Assembly (NCBI GenBank): GCA_030151255.1
Contig: JASLED010000019.1
Location: forward strand, 26,442 to 90,441
Source: Flavobacterium sp.
GTDB lineage: Bacteria > Bacteroidota > Bacteroidia > Flavobacteriales > Flavobacteriaceae
DNA length: 64,000 bases
Direction of reading: 5' to 3'
Made by a program: the position numbers and the translations under genes. The notes under the pieces were generated by a model. It saw only the letters and a list, made by a program, of their open reading frames with translations, did not search any database and was not told the DNA's origin. Shown piece by piece: positions 36,550 to 44,154 of this stretch. Within the stretch, counting starts at the first letter, position 1. Each line of letters opens with the position of its first letter.

Positions 36550-37020
36550 ATGAATATTAGAACAGCTACGCCAGCTGATATGCCATCGGTTTTAAACTTA
36601 ATAAAAGAACTTGCTATTTTTGAAAAAGAACCTGATGCTGTAGTTATAACAGTAGAAGATTTAATTAGAGATGGCTTTGGCAATAATCCTCTTTTTAACG
36701 TTTTTGTTGCTGAAAAAGATAATTCTATTATTGGAATGGCTTTATTTTACTATCGATATTCTACCTGGAAAGGAAAAACTATTCACTTAGAAGATCTTAT
36801 TGTAAAAGCCAACGAGAGAGGAACTGGCGCAGGAATGGCTTTGTATAAAAAAGTAATTGAAACTGCCCAAAAAGAAGGTGTAAGAAGAGTAGAATGGGTT
36901 GTGCTTAATTGGAATACGCCTGCAATAGATTTTTATGAAAAGTCGGGAGCAACTGTTTTAAAGGATTGGTATACTGTACAAATGGATGAAGAAAGTGTTC
37001 ACTCATTTCTAAATAAATAA
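36550..37020 (+). CDS. GNAT-family N-acetyltransferase
   Basis: Acetyl-CoA-dependent acetyltransferase of 156 residues with the GNAT fold. It begins MNIRTATPADMPSVLNLIKEL; the acetyl-CoA loop is the R-G-T-G-A-G-x-A pattern in NERGTGAGMALYKKV (about residues 94-108). The C-terminal WVVLNWNTPAIDFYEKSGA is typical of the diamine/spermine acetyltransferase-like subgroup. The substrate cannot be told. It ends three bases before the aspartate kinase gene, so the two are likely cotranslated. Confidence 0.92.
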   Translation: MNIRTATPADMPSVLNLIKELAIFEKEPDAVVITVEDLIRDGFGNNPLFNVFVAEKDNSIIGMALFYYRYSTWKGKTIHLEDLIVKANERGTGAGMALYKKVIETAQKEGVRRVEWVVLNWNTPAIDFYEKSGATVLKDWYTVQMDEESVHSFLNK

Positions 37021-37023
37021 AAA

Positions 37024-38277
37024 ATGGAAGTTTATAAATTTGGAGGAGCTTCTGTAAAAGATGCAGAAAACGTAAAAAATGTTGTCAAAGTATTGCAAAC
37101 TGTTGGTTATACTGACAGTATTATTATTGCATCTGCCATGGGAAAAACAACCAATGCACTTGAAGTTGTTGTATATAATTACTTTAATCAACCTGAGTTA
37201 ATAGCAGAAGCAATTGCTGTTGTACGCAATTATCATTTTGAGATAATAGATAGCTTATTTAAACAAAAAAATCATGTAGTTTACACAGTGGTAAATCATT
37301 ATTTTGAAAAACTAGATACCTTTATCAACAACAATAAATCGCCAAATTACAACTTTGTTTACGATCAGATTGTAAGTACAGGCGAATTGCTTTCTACTAC
37401 AATTTTACACCATTATTTACATGAATCTGGAATTGAAAATACTTGGGTAGATGCTAGAAATTTAATAAAAACAGATATTACTTACAGAGATGCCGCTGTA
37501 AATTGGGAGCAAACTACAAATGCAATTCAAAACAATTTAATTGAACAAAAATTATATATTACCCAAGGTTTTATAGGTTCCGACTACAATGGTTTTGCAA
37601 CTACATTAGGCAGAGAAGGTTCTGATTATTCGGCAGCTATTTTTGCTTATGCACTTAATGCCAAAAAAGTTACCATTTGGAAAGATGTGCCTGGAGTGCT
37701 TAATGCCGATCCGCGTTATTTTTCAGATACCTCTCTTTTAGAACAAATTTCTTATCAAGAAGCCATTGAATTAGCATTTTATGGCGCATCTGTTATTCAT
37801 CCTAAAACATTGCAACCTTTGCGCCAGAAAGAAATTCCGTTATTTGTAAAATCATTTTTAACACCTACATTACCCGGAACTTCGGTATCTAAAGGTGCAG
37901 ATTTAAAGCCTTTTATTCCGTGCTTTATAGCAAAGAAAAATCAATTGTTGATTTCACTTTCTTCAAAAGATTTTTCATTTATTATGGAAAAAAACATCAG
38001 TGATATTTTCAAACTATTTGGCGAATACAATATAAAAGTAAATGTAATTCAAAATTCTGCCATCAGCTTTTCGGTTTGTGTAGAAGATAAATTTAACCAC
38101 TTTGAAGAATTACGCCAAAAACTTAGTGCAGATTATAAAGTAAGCTACAACGAAAACGTATCGTTATACACTATTCGACATTTTGATGAGCATTCTGCCG
38201 ATTTTGTTTTAGAAGGAAAAACTTTATTGCTAAAACAAGTGAATAGAGAAACAATGCAAATTGTTACCAAAGAATAA
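37024..38277 (+). CDS. Aspartate kinase
   Basis: Phosphorylates aspartate as the first step towards lysine, threonine and methionine. The 417 residues begin MEVYKFGGASVKDAENV, a KFGG[TA]S nucleotide-site motif. The kinase core includes STGELLSTTIL, TLGREGSDYSAAIFA and the KDVPGVLNADPRY block. A C-terminal regulatory ACT segment (from about 300: IAKKNQLLISLSSKDFSF) suggests feedback control. It is a stand-alone kinase without the homoserine dehydrogenase fusion. Which paralogue (lysC type or other) is uncertain. Confidence 0.95.
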   Translation: MEVYKFGGASVKDAENVKNVVKVLQTVGYTDSIIIASAMGKTTNALEVVVYNYFNQPELIAEAIAVVRNYHFEIIDSLFKQKNHVVYTVVNHYFEKLDTFINNNKSPNYNFVYDQIVSTGELLSTTILHHYLHESGIENTWVDARNLIKTDITYRDAAVNWEQTTNAIQNNLIEQKLYITQGFIGSDYNGFATTLGREGSDYSAAIFAYALNAKKVTIWKDVPGVLNADPRYFSDTSLLEQISYQEAIELAFYGASVIHPKTLQPLRQKEIPLFVKSFLTPTLPGTSVSKGADLKPFIPCFIAKKNQLLISLSSKDFSFIMEKNISDIFKLFGEYNIKVNVIQNSAISFSVCVEDKFNHFEELRQKLSADYKVSYNENVSLYTIRHFDEHSADFVLEGKTLLLKQVNRETMQIVTKE

Positions 38278-38279
38278 AC

Positions 38280-38310
38280 AAAAACCTCATTCGATCGAAT
38301 GAGGTTTTTT
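38280..38310 (+). terminator. Terminator after the aspartate kinase gene
   Basis: Perfect palindrome with arms aacctcattcga / tcgaatgaggtt and a T-run, directly after the stop codon. Confidence 0.88.
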
Positions 38311-38364
38311 GTTTAAAAAAATAAATTCATTATTAGAAAGAAAAACTGCTAATTAGAAATATAC

Positions 38365-38372
38365 TATTTTTG
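38365..38372 (+). promoter_or_regulatory. -7 promoter box of the 1137-residue protein gene
   Basis: TATTTTTG fits TAnnTTTG, 23 bases before the ATG. No good -33 match. Confidence 0.45.
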
Positions 38373-38395
38373 AGCTTCAGGAGTTTATACATACA

Positions 38396-41300
38396 ATGAC
38401 AATAAATAAATTATTTTTTTTATGCTTTTTTTTCTGTTGTACATTAACAATGGCGCAAGAAAATATTTCATTGTATAAAACAGTTGAATGGACCAATGCT
38501 TCTTCTGTATTTGAATTGCCAAACACGCCTCTTAATAATACTTTTTTTGAAATAATAGATGCCAATAATACGGTCTTATCAACAAACAATTATTCCGTAA
38601 ACTTCGAGCAAAACATTATTTACTTAACAGATAATTCGGTAGCATTTCCGCTAAAAATAACTTACTTGGAGCTACCATCTTTTCTAACCAATTCTATTAG
38701 TTATTACAACAATAACCGAATTGTGCCCAACCAAGCCGGCGAACTTCGCTTGCAACACAATAACCAACTGGCAAATAGATATGTGCCTTTTGAAGGATTA
38801 AATGTTTCTGGAAGTTTATCAAGAGGAGTTACAGTAGGAAGTAATCAGAATGCAGTAACTAACTCAAATTTAGACCTCCAAATTACAGGAAGATTATCCG
38901 ATAAAATTGGTATTCGAGCTTCTATCCAAGACAATAATTTACCTTTACAATATGGCGGATATTCTCAAAAAATAAATGAATTTGATCAAATTTTCATCGA
39001 GTTATTTACTGATAATTGGTCAATTCGTGCAGGTGATATTTTTCTGGAAAATAGAAACAGACGTTTTTTAAACTTCAACAAAAAAGTTCAAGGATTATCC
39101 GTTAAATATAATTTTGAAAATACCGATAGCAAAACAACTGTAGAATTAGCTGCTGCATTGGCACGCGGACAATATACAAGAAGTGCTTTTAAAGGACAAG
39201 AAGGAAACCAAGGTCCGTATAAACTAAAAGGCAATAATGGAGAATTGTATATTTTAATTGTTTCAGGTTCGGAAAAAATATATGTGAATGGAATTTTACT
39301 TACGCGCGGAGAAGAAAATGATTATGTAATTGATTACAATTCGGGCGAAGTACGTTTTACCACCAAATTTCCGATTACATCGGATATGCGTATTGAAATT
39401 GATTATCAATATACGGATAGAAATTACACTCGTTTTGTGGGTTATGCCGATTTACAACATCAACACAAAAGTTGGACATTGGGCTTAGCGGTTCTGTCTG
39501 AATCAGATTTAAAAAATCAACCTTTACAACAAAGTTTATCAAAAGAACAAATAGAAATTTTAGAAAAAGCAGGAAATAACAGCAATAAAATGGTTGCCCC
39601 ATCTGCATATAGAGATACTTATTCTGAAAATAAAATATTGTACAAAAAAATTGAAGATGAATTTGGTGTAACCTATTTTCAATTTTCAAATAATCCGGAG
39701 GATGAATTGTATCAAGTAACTTTTAGCTTTGTGGGCACAAACAACGGAGATTATCGCGTTAAGAATGATCAGGCTATTGGAAAAATTTATGAATATATAG
39801 CGCCTATAAACGGAATTGCACAAGGAAGTTATTCGCCAATTATCAAACTTATTGCGCCTATAAAAACAACTATTGCATCATTTAATGCAAAATATAATCC
39901 TTCTGAAAAAACCAACTTTGAAACCGAAATTGCCTTTAGTAATTACGATGCAAATTTATTTTCGCCGTTAGACAAAGAACAAGATAAAGGCTGGGCAACA
40001 AACCTGAAAGGAAAACAGCGCTTATGGACAGGAAATAATGAAATGCAACTTAACTTTTTTACCGATATACAGTTTATTCATCAAAACTTTCATTCGTTAG
40101 AAAATCTTTTTTCGACAGAATTTTATCGAGATTGGAATTTATACAATACAAAAGGCAATCAGAGTATTTTATCAGGTGGCTTGCAACTCTTCCTTCCTTC
40201 GTCAACAGATTTAAATTATGTTTTTGAACAGATGAATTATGGCAGCGAATATCATGCAAACAAACATCGATTAAACGGAAGTTTTACTAATAAAAACTGG
40301 CTCGTTCAAACTCAAAATAGCATTATGCAATCAACAAAATTGTTGGCCAAAAATACGTTTATTCAAAACAACATTGAATCTAAATACAAATGGCAACAAC
40401 AATATATTGGTGTTAAAGCACATTTTGAACAAAATAAAGACGAGGATAAAAACACACAATTATTATCTGCGCTGAGTCATCGTTATTCAAAATTAGATGT
40501 TTTTGTAGGAAAACAATTTAACGAAAAACAATTTATTGAAGTAGGATATCAATACGGCATCAACGATAGTTTGCAAAACAATTCGTTAGAAGCATTTTCT
40601 AAATCACATACCTATTATATCAAATCCCAAATTCTAAAAACTGATACAAGAGATTTAAACGTTTATGCTAATTATAGAACGATGAAGTACAATGAAAGCA
40701 AAGCTACAGAAAATACTATAAATGGCTTTATAACGTACAGAGATCAATTTGTGAAGGGCTTTTTACAAACACATACACTTTATGAAGTAAGTTCTGGAAC
40801 AATTGCTCAACAAGAATATACTTATTTAGAAGTTGAAGCCGGGCAAGGACAATATATGTGGATTGATTATAACCAAAATGGAATTCAAGAATTGGAAGAA
40901 TTTGAAATAGCCACATCGCCAGACGTTGCAAAATACGTTCGGCTGTATTTGCCAAGTCAGGTATTTCTTCCAACACATCAAAATAAAATAACGCAAACAA
41001 TAACTATAAATCCGGCTGCCATTTGGAAAAACAATGACGGAATACGCAAAGTATTATCTCATTTTTACAACCAAACATCATACGCAATAGATCGAAAAGA
41101 TTTACGTACAGATGAATCATTTAATCCAAATCCGTTTAGAGCAATTACGAATGAAACAGTTGGATTGATTGAAAACTTTAATTCATTTTTCTATTACAAC
41201 AGAGGAATAAAAAAGCACAGCGTAACATATGGCTATACGCAAAGTAAAAGCAAGAACTTATTATCGTTTGGTACAACAGAAAATAATATTCAAACGCATC

Positions 41301-41809
41301 AGTTATCTTATAATCATTTGATTCAAAAAACTTGGTTTTTCGATTTATCAGGCAAAAATAGCAAGCAAACCATGTTTTCTAGTTCTTACAACAGCAAAAA
41401 CTATACTTTAGAAACGAAATCTATTGAGCCTCGTATTTCTTATCTATTTTCTGATCAAGCAAATATTGATTTGTTTTACAACTATCAGGCAAAACACAAC
41501 CAATCGGGCGATTTGGAATCGTTATTTCAACATCGTTTAGGAATTTCTTTTTTGATGAGCAATCCAAAACTTATCACTGTAAACGGAGAAGTTTCTTTGT
41601 TTGATAATATTTTTTCTGGCAACTCATTTTCGCCCGTAGCTTACCAAATGCTAGAAGGCTTACAACCCGGAAAAAACGTAACTTGGCGCATTATGCTTCA
41701 AAAAAATATTACCAATTACTTAGATATTAATTTAAACTATCAAGGAAGATCAAATCAATCTACTCCAACCATACACACAGGAAATATTCAATTGAGAGCC
41801 TTCTTTTAA
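38396..41809 (+). CDS. Large secreted, probable outer-membrane beta-barrel protein of unknown function
   Basis: An 1137-residue protein I cannot name. A signal peptide is clear (MTINKLFFLCFFFCCTLTMA, cleavage before QENIS). No lipobox or further hydrophobic helix is present. Most of the length alternates polar and aromatic/aliphatic residues in amphipathic strands (LQITGRLSDKIGIRASIQDN, WSIRAGDIFLENRNRRFL, VEVGYQYG-like stretches) and the chain ends in phenylalanine (LRAFF), as outer-membrane barrels often do. Residues about 293-335 (SGSEKIYVNGILLTRGEEND) resemble a repeated surface motif of Bacteroidetes envelope proteins. Residues 824-835 (DYNQNGIQELEE) form an EF-hand-like calcium loop. 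It is followed after 11 bases by a 2H phosphoesterase gene. Confidence 0.72.
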   Translation: MTINKLFFLCFFFCCTLTMAQENISLYKTVEWTNASSVFELPNTPLNNTFFEIIDANNTVLSTNNYSVNFEQNIIYLTDNSVAFPLKITYLELPSFLTNSISYYNNNRIVPNQAGELRLQHNNQLANRYVPFEGLNVSGSLSRGVTVGSNQNAVTNSNLDLQITGRLSDKIGIRASIQDNNLPLQYGGYSQKINEFDQIFIELFTDNWSIRAGDIFLENRNRRFLNFNKKVQGLSVKYNFENTDSKTTVELAAALARGQYTRSAFKGQEGNQGPYKLKGNNGELYILIVSGSEKIYVNGILLTRGEENDYVIDYNSGEVRFTTKFPITSDMRIEIDYQYTDRNYTRFVGYADLQHQHKSWTLGLAVLSESDLKNQPLQQSLSKEQIEILEKAGNNSNKMVAPSAYRDTYSENKILYKKIEDEFGVTYFQFSNNPEDELYQVTFSFVGTNNGDYRVKNDQAIGKIYEYIAPINGIAQGSYSPIIKLIAPIKTTIASFNAKYNPSEKTNFETEIAFSNYDANLFSPLDKEQDKGWATNLKGKQRLWTGNNEMQLNFFTDIQFIHQNFHSLENLFSTEFYRDWNLYNTKGNQSILSGGLQLFLPSSTDLNYVFEQMNYGSEYHANKHRLNGSFTNKNWLVQTQNSIMQSTKLLAKNTFIQNNIESKYKWQQQYIGVKAHFEQNKDEDKNTQLLSALSHRYSKLDVFVGKQFNEKQFIEVGYQYGINDSLQNNSLEAFSKSHTYYIKSQILKTDTRDLNVYANYRTMKYNESKATENTINGFITYRDQFVKGFLQTHTLYEVSSGTIAQQEYTYLEVEAGQGQYMWIDYNQNGIQELEEFEIATSPDVAKYVRLYLPSQVFLPTHQNKITQTITINPAAIWKNNDGIRKVLSHFYNQTSYAIDRKDLRTDESFNPNPFRAITNETVGLIENFNSFFYYNRGIKKHSVTYGYTQSKSKNLLSFGTTENNIQTHQLSYNHLIQKTWFFDLSGKNSKQTMFSSSYNSKNYTLETKSIEPRISYLFSDQANIDLFYNYQAKHNQSGDLESLFQHRLGISFLMSNPKLITVNGEVSLFDNIFSGNSFSPVAYQMLEGLQPGKNVTWRIMLQKNITNYLDINLNYQGRSNQSTPTIHTGNIQLRAFF

Positions 41810-41820
41810 CCTAATTTATT

Positions 41821-42396
41821 ATGACACCAAATTATAGCAACAAATATTCTTTATGTTTTCAGCCCAATCAAAAGATTATTGAACAAGTGCGCAACATGAA
41901 ATTGGCATTAGGTGATGAAATTGGTTGGTATAATAGTAAAAACTCATTGGCTCACTTAACCATTGCCGAATTTACTGCATCTGAAAAAGATGTTGCACGA
42001 ATGCACCAGCAGATAAAAAGATGCTGTGATAGTTTTAGTCCAATACATGTTGTTATGGCTGATTTTGGTACGTATCCAAATGGCACATTTTTCTTAACTG
42101 TTGACGCTGTTGCTAAACCCATTTTGCAAGAATACGCGCAACAATTATTTAAAACGCTATTGCTAAAAAACGCTTATAAATGCACTGATCCTCATTTATC
42201 AATTGGCAGAAAGCTAGATCAGGAAAAAATAGACAAAGCTTTTGCGCTTTTCGAAACACCAAATCTTAATTTTTGTTGTGATGAAATTGTACTGAGACGA
42301 TTAAACACAGATAGAAGGCAATTTGATATTATTGAACGATATGGTTTTTTATCAAAACCGACAAACAACGATATACAACTTAGTTTGTTTGAATAA
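41821..42396 (+). CDS. 2'-5' RNA ligase / 2H phosphoesterase family protein
   Basis: A 191-residue 2H-superfamily protein. The two catalytic HxT/S motifs are present: AHLTIAEF (about residue 42) and PHLSIGRK (about 122). The fold family includes RNA 2'-5' ligases (ThpR) and cyclic phosphodiesterases; the substrate is not predictable from sequence. It starts 11 bases after the 1137-residue envelope protein gene and probably shares its transcript, though a cytoplasmic RNA enzyme and a surface protein have no obvious link. A terminator overlaps its stop codon. Confidence 0.85.
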   Translation: MTPNYSNKYSLCFQPNQKIIEQVRNMKLALGDEIGWYNSKNSLAHLTIAEFTASEKDVARMHQQIKRCCDSFSPIHVVMADFGTYPNGTFFLTVDAVAKPILQEYAQQLFKTLLLKNAYKCTDPHLSIGRKLDQEKIDKAFALFETPNLNFCCDEIVLRRLNTDRRQFDIIERYGFLSKPTNNDIQLSLFE

Positions 42397-42427
42397 AAAA
42401 GCAGGGTTGGTAAAACCCTGCTTTTTT
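42395..42427. terminator. Bidirectional terminator after the 2H gene
   Basis: Stem aaaagcagggtt / aaccctgctttt with a short loop and A/T runs. The central 18 bases (agcagggttggtaaaacc) recur on the other strand at 43303-43331. It serves convergent genes ending at 42396 and 42438. Confidence 0.88.
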
Positions 42428-42437
42428 AAAATTCTAT

Positions 42438-43235
42438 CTAATTTCCCTGCTTTTGGCATAACTCAATATATTTATCCATTAACTGTTTAAAATAAATATC
42501 ATACTTATCACTTTTAAACAATAGTTTGGCATATTTTGTTTTATAACCTTCCGCCTTTTTCTCATTTATAAATGCTTTCTTTGTTTCATCAAATTCTTTT
42601 ACAGCAGCTTTATAAGCAGCTTTATAATTATTAGTTTCTAAGTAATTTTGTTTTACATATTCCTGAAAAGCCTCACAGTTTTTATCTAATAACATCATAA
42701 ATTGTGCAGATTCTCTATTTGTTCTTCTATATCCTTCATAAAAATAAAAATAATACCCTTCATCACCTACAGCAAAATAATACGAATTCCCAATATACTT
42801 ATTGTTCACAAATGTGTTGATTGTAACATAGTCAATTCCTTTATAATTCGATTTTGGATAAAAAGAAACATAATATTGATCAGAAAAAGTATATTTTTTA
42901 TCAAAACGACGAATTCTTATTGGATAATAATCTTTATAAACATTTTCATTTCTCTTTTCATATACACGAACAGAATGAATTTCATTTGAAGGTATTAAAC
43001 GATACTCATCAGAACCATTGCTTTTAAACTTAACTTCTAGAGGATCTTCATATCTAAATCCAAAAACAGGTCCACTTTCTTTAATAACTCCAACTTCTGT
43101 TGTTCCATTATTAAATTTAACAACCGTTTTTCCTGTAGTTCCTCTTGGTAACAGAATATCAAAGCCTCCATAACTTTGAGAATATCCTGCAAAAGAAATA
43201 AACAATAATAAAGTAATAAGTAATAGTTTTTTCAT
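42438..43235 (-). CDS. Secreted protein of unknown function
   Basis: A 265-residue protein I do not recognise. The signal peptide is clear (MKKLLLITLLLFISFAGYSQ, cleavage before SYGG). The first part is beta-rich (TVVKFNNGTTEVGVIKESG, PLEVKFKSNGSDEYRLIP, EIHSVRVYEKR); the last 90 residues are helical and rich in Lys, Tyr and Ala (YKAAYKAAVKEFDETKKAF). No lipobox, sorting domain or catalytic motif is seen. It is a lone gene between two transcription units whose terminators share sequence. Confidence 0.82.
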   Translation of the reverse strand: MKKLLLITLLLFISFAGYSQSYGGFDILLPRGTTGKTVVKFNNGTTEVGVIKESGPVFGFRYEDPLEVKFKSNGSDEYRLIPSNEIHSVRVYEKRNENVYKDYYPIRIRRFDKKYTFSDQYYVSFYPKSNYKGIDYVTINTFVNNKYIGNSYYFAVGDEGYYFYFYEGYRRTNRESAQFMMLLDKNCEAFQEYVKQNYLETNNYKAAYKAAVKEFDETKKAFINEKKAEGYKTKYAKLLFKSDKYDIYFKQLMDKYIELCQKQGN

Positions 43236-43302
43236 AATTTAAAATATGTTAACAAAATGTAAATATAAACTTCTACTTTCAAAACACCATTCTTTATTCC
43301 AT

Positions 43303-43331
43303 AAAAAAAGCAAGGTTTTACCAACCCTGCT
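43303..43331 (-). terminator. Terminator of sdhCAB
   Basis: On the minus strand stem agcagggtt / aaccttgct (one G-T pair) with a 5-base loop is followed by seven T. It is the near-copy, in opposite orientation, of the terminator at 42395-42427. Confidence 0.8.
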
Positions 43332-43362
43332 TTCTATTTTTTCAAAAAAATTTAAAAACTTA

Positions 43363-44103
43363 CTATAAAGCTGCTTTTAAATACTCTCTATTCATACGAG
43401 CAATATTCTCTAAAGAAATTCCTTTAGGACATTCAACCTCACAAGCACCAGTGTTTGTACAGTTACCAAATCCTAAAGCATCCATTTCAGCTACCATGTT
43501 CATTACACGATCAGCAGCCTCTACTTTACCTTGTGGTAACAAAGCAAACTGAGATACTTTTGCAGAAACAAATAACATTGCAGAAGAGTTTTTACAAGTT
43601 GCTACACAAGCTCCACAACCAATACATGTTGCAGCGTCAAAAGCGCGGTCAGCATCGTGTTTAGGAATTGGAATAGCGTTAGCATCTTGTGTATTTCCAG
43701 AAGTATTTACAGAGATAAAACCACCTGCATGTTGAATTTTATCAAATGCAGTACGATCTACTACTAAGTCTTTAATTACTGGGAAAGCTTTTGCTCTAAA
43801 TGGTTCAATATAAATAGTATCGCCATTTTTAAACTTTCTCATGTGCAACTGACAAGTAGTAATTCCTCTGTCTGGTCCGTGTGCTTCACCGTTGATAAAC
43901 AAAGAACACATACCACAAATTCCTTCACGACAATCGTGATCGAATGCTACTGGCTCATCACCTTTTTCGATTAACTCATTGTTTAAAACATCAAGCATTT
44001 CTAAAAAAGACATATCTGGAGAAACATCGTTGATTTTATAATCAACCATTTTTCCTTGTGCTTTGGCGTTAGATTGACGCCATATTTTAAGTGTAAGATT
44101 CAT
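43363..44103 (-). CDS. sdhB: Succinate dehydrogenase / fumarate reductase iron-sulfur subunit
   Basis: Electron-relay subunit of complex II with 246 residues. The 2Fe-2S domain has FDHDCREGICGMCSLFING and the later TTCQLHM. The C-terminal domain has two cluster motifs: CIGCGACVATCKNSSAM and CTNTGACEVECPKGISLENI. The second shows the NTGACEVECP form of the B-type (Bacteroidetes, Bacillus-like) enzymes. It is the last gene of sdhC-sdhA-sdhB. Confidence 0.97.
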   Translation of the reverse strand: MNLTLKIWRQSNAKAQGKMVDYKINDVSPDMSFLEMLDVLNNELIEKGDEPVAFDHDCREGICGMCSLFINGEAHGPDRGITTCQLHMRKFKNGDTIYIEPFRAKAFPVIKDLVVDRTAFDKIQHAGGFISVNTSGNTQDANAIPIPKHDADRAFDAATCIGCGACVATCKNSSAMLFVSAKVSQFALLPQGKVEAADRVMNMVAEMDALGFGNCTNTGACEVECPKGISLENIARMNREYLKAAL

Positions 44104-44154
44104 TTATACCGAATTTTTACAATAAGATTAGATTCGAAAATCTAAATCTCAATA

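Noticed and set aside
38396..41809. Identification of the 1137-residue protein as SprA
   Set aside because: SprA of the type IX system is about twice as long; only vague motif similarity is seen, so no name is given.
42702..42989. Ile-rich plus-strand frame opposite the 265-residue secreted protein
   Set aside because: The minus-strand frame has a signal peptide and normal codon use; this one is its shadow.
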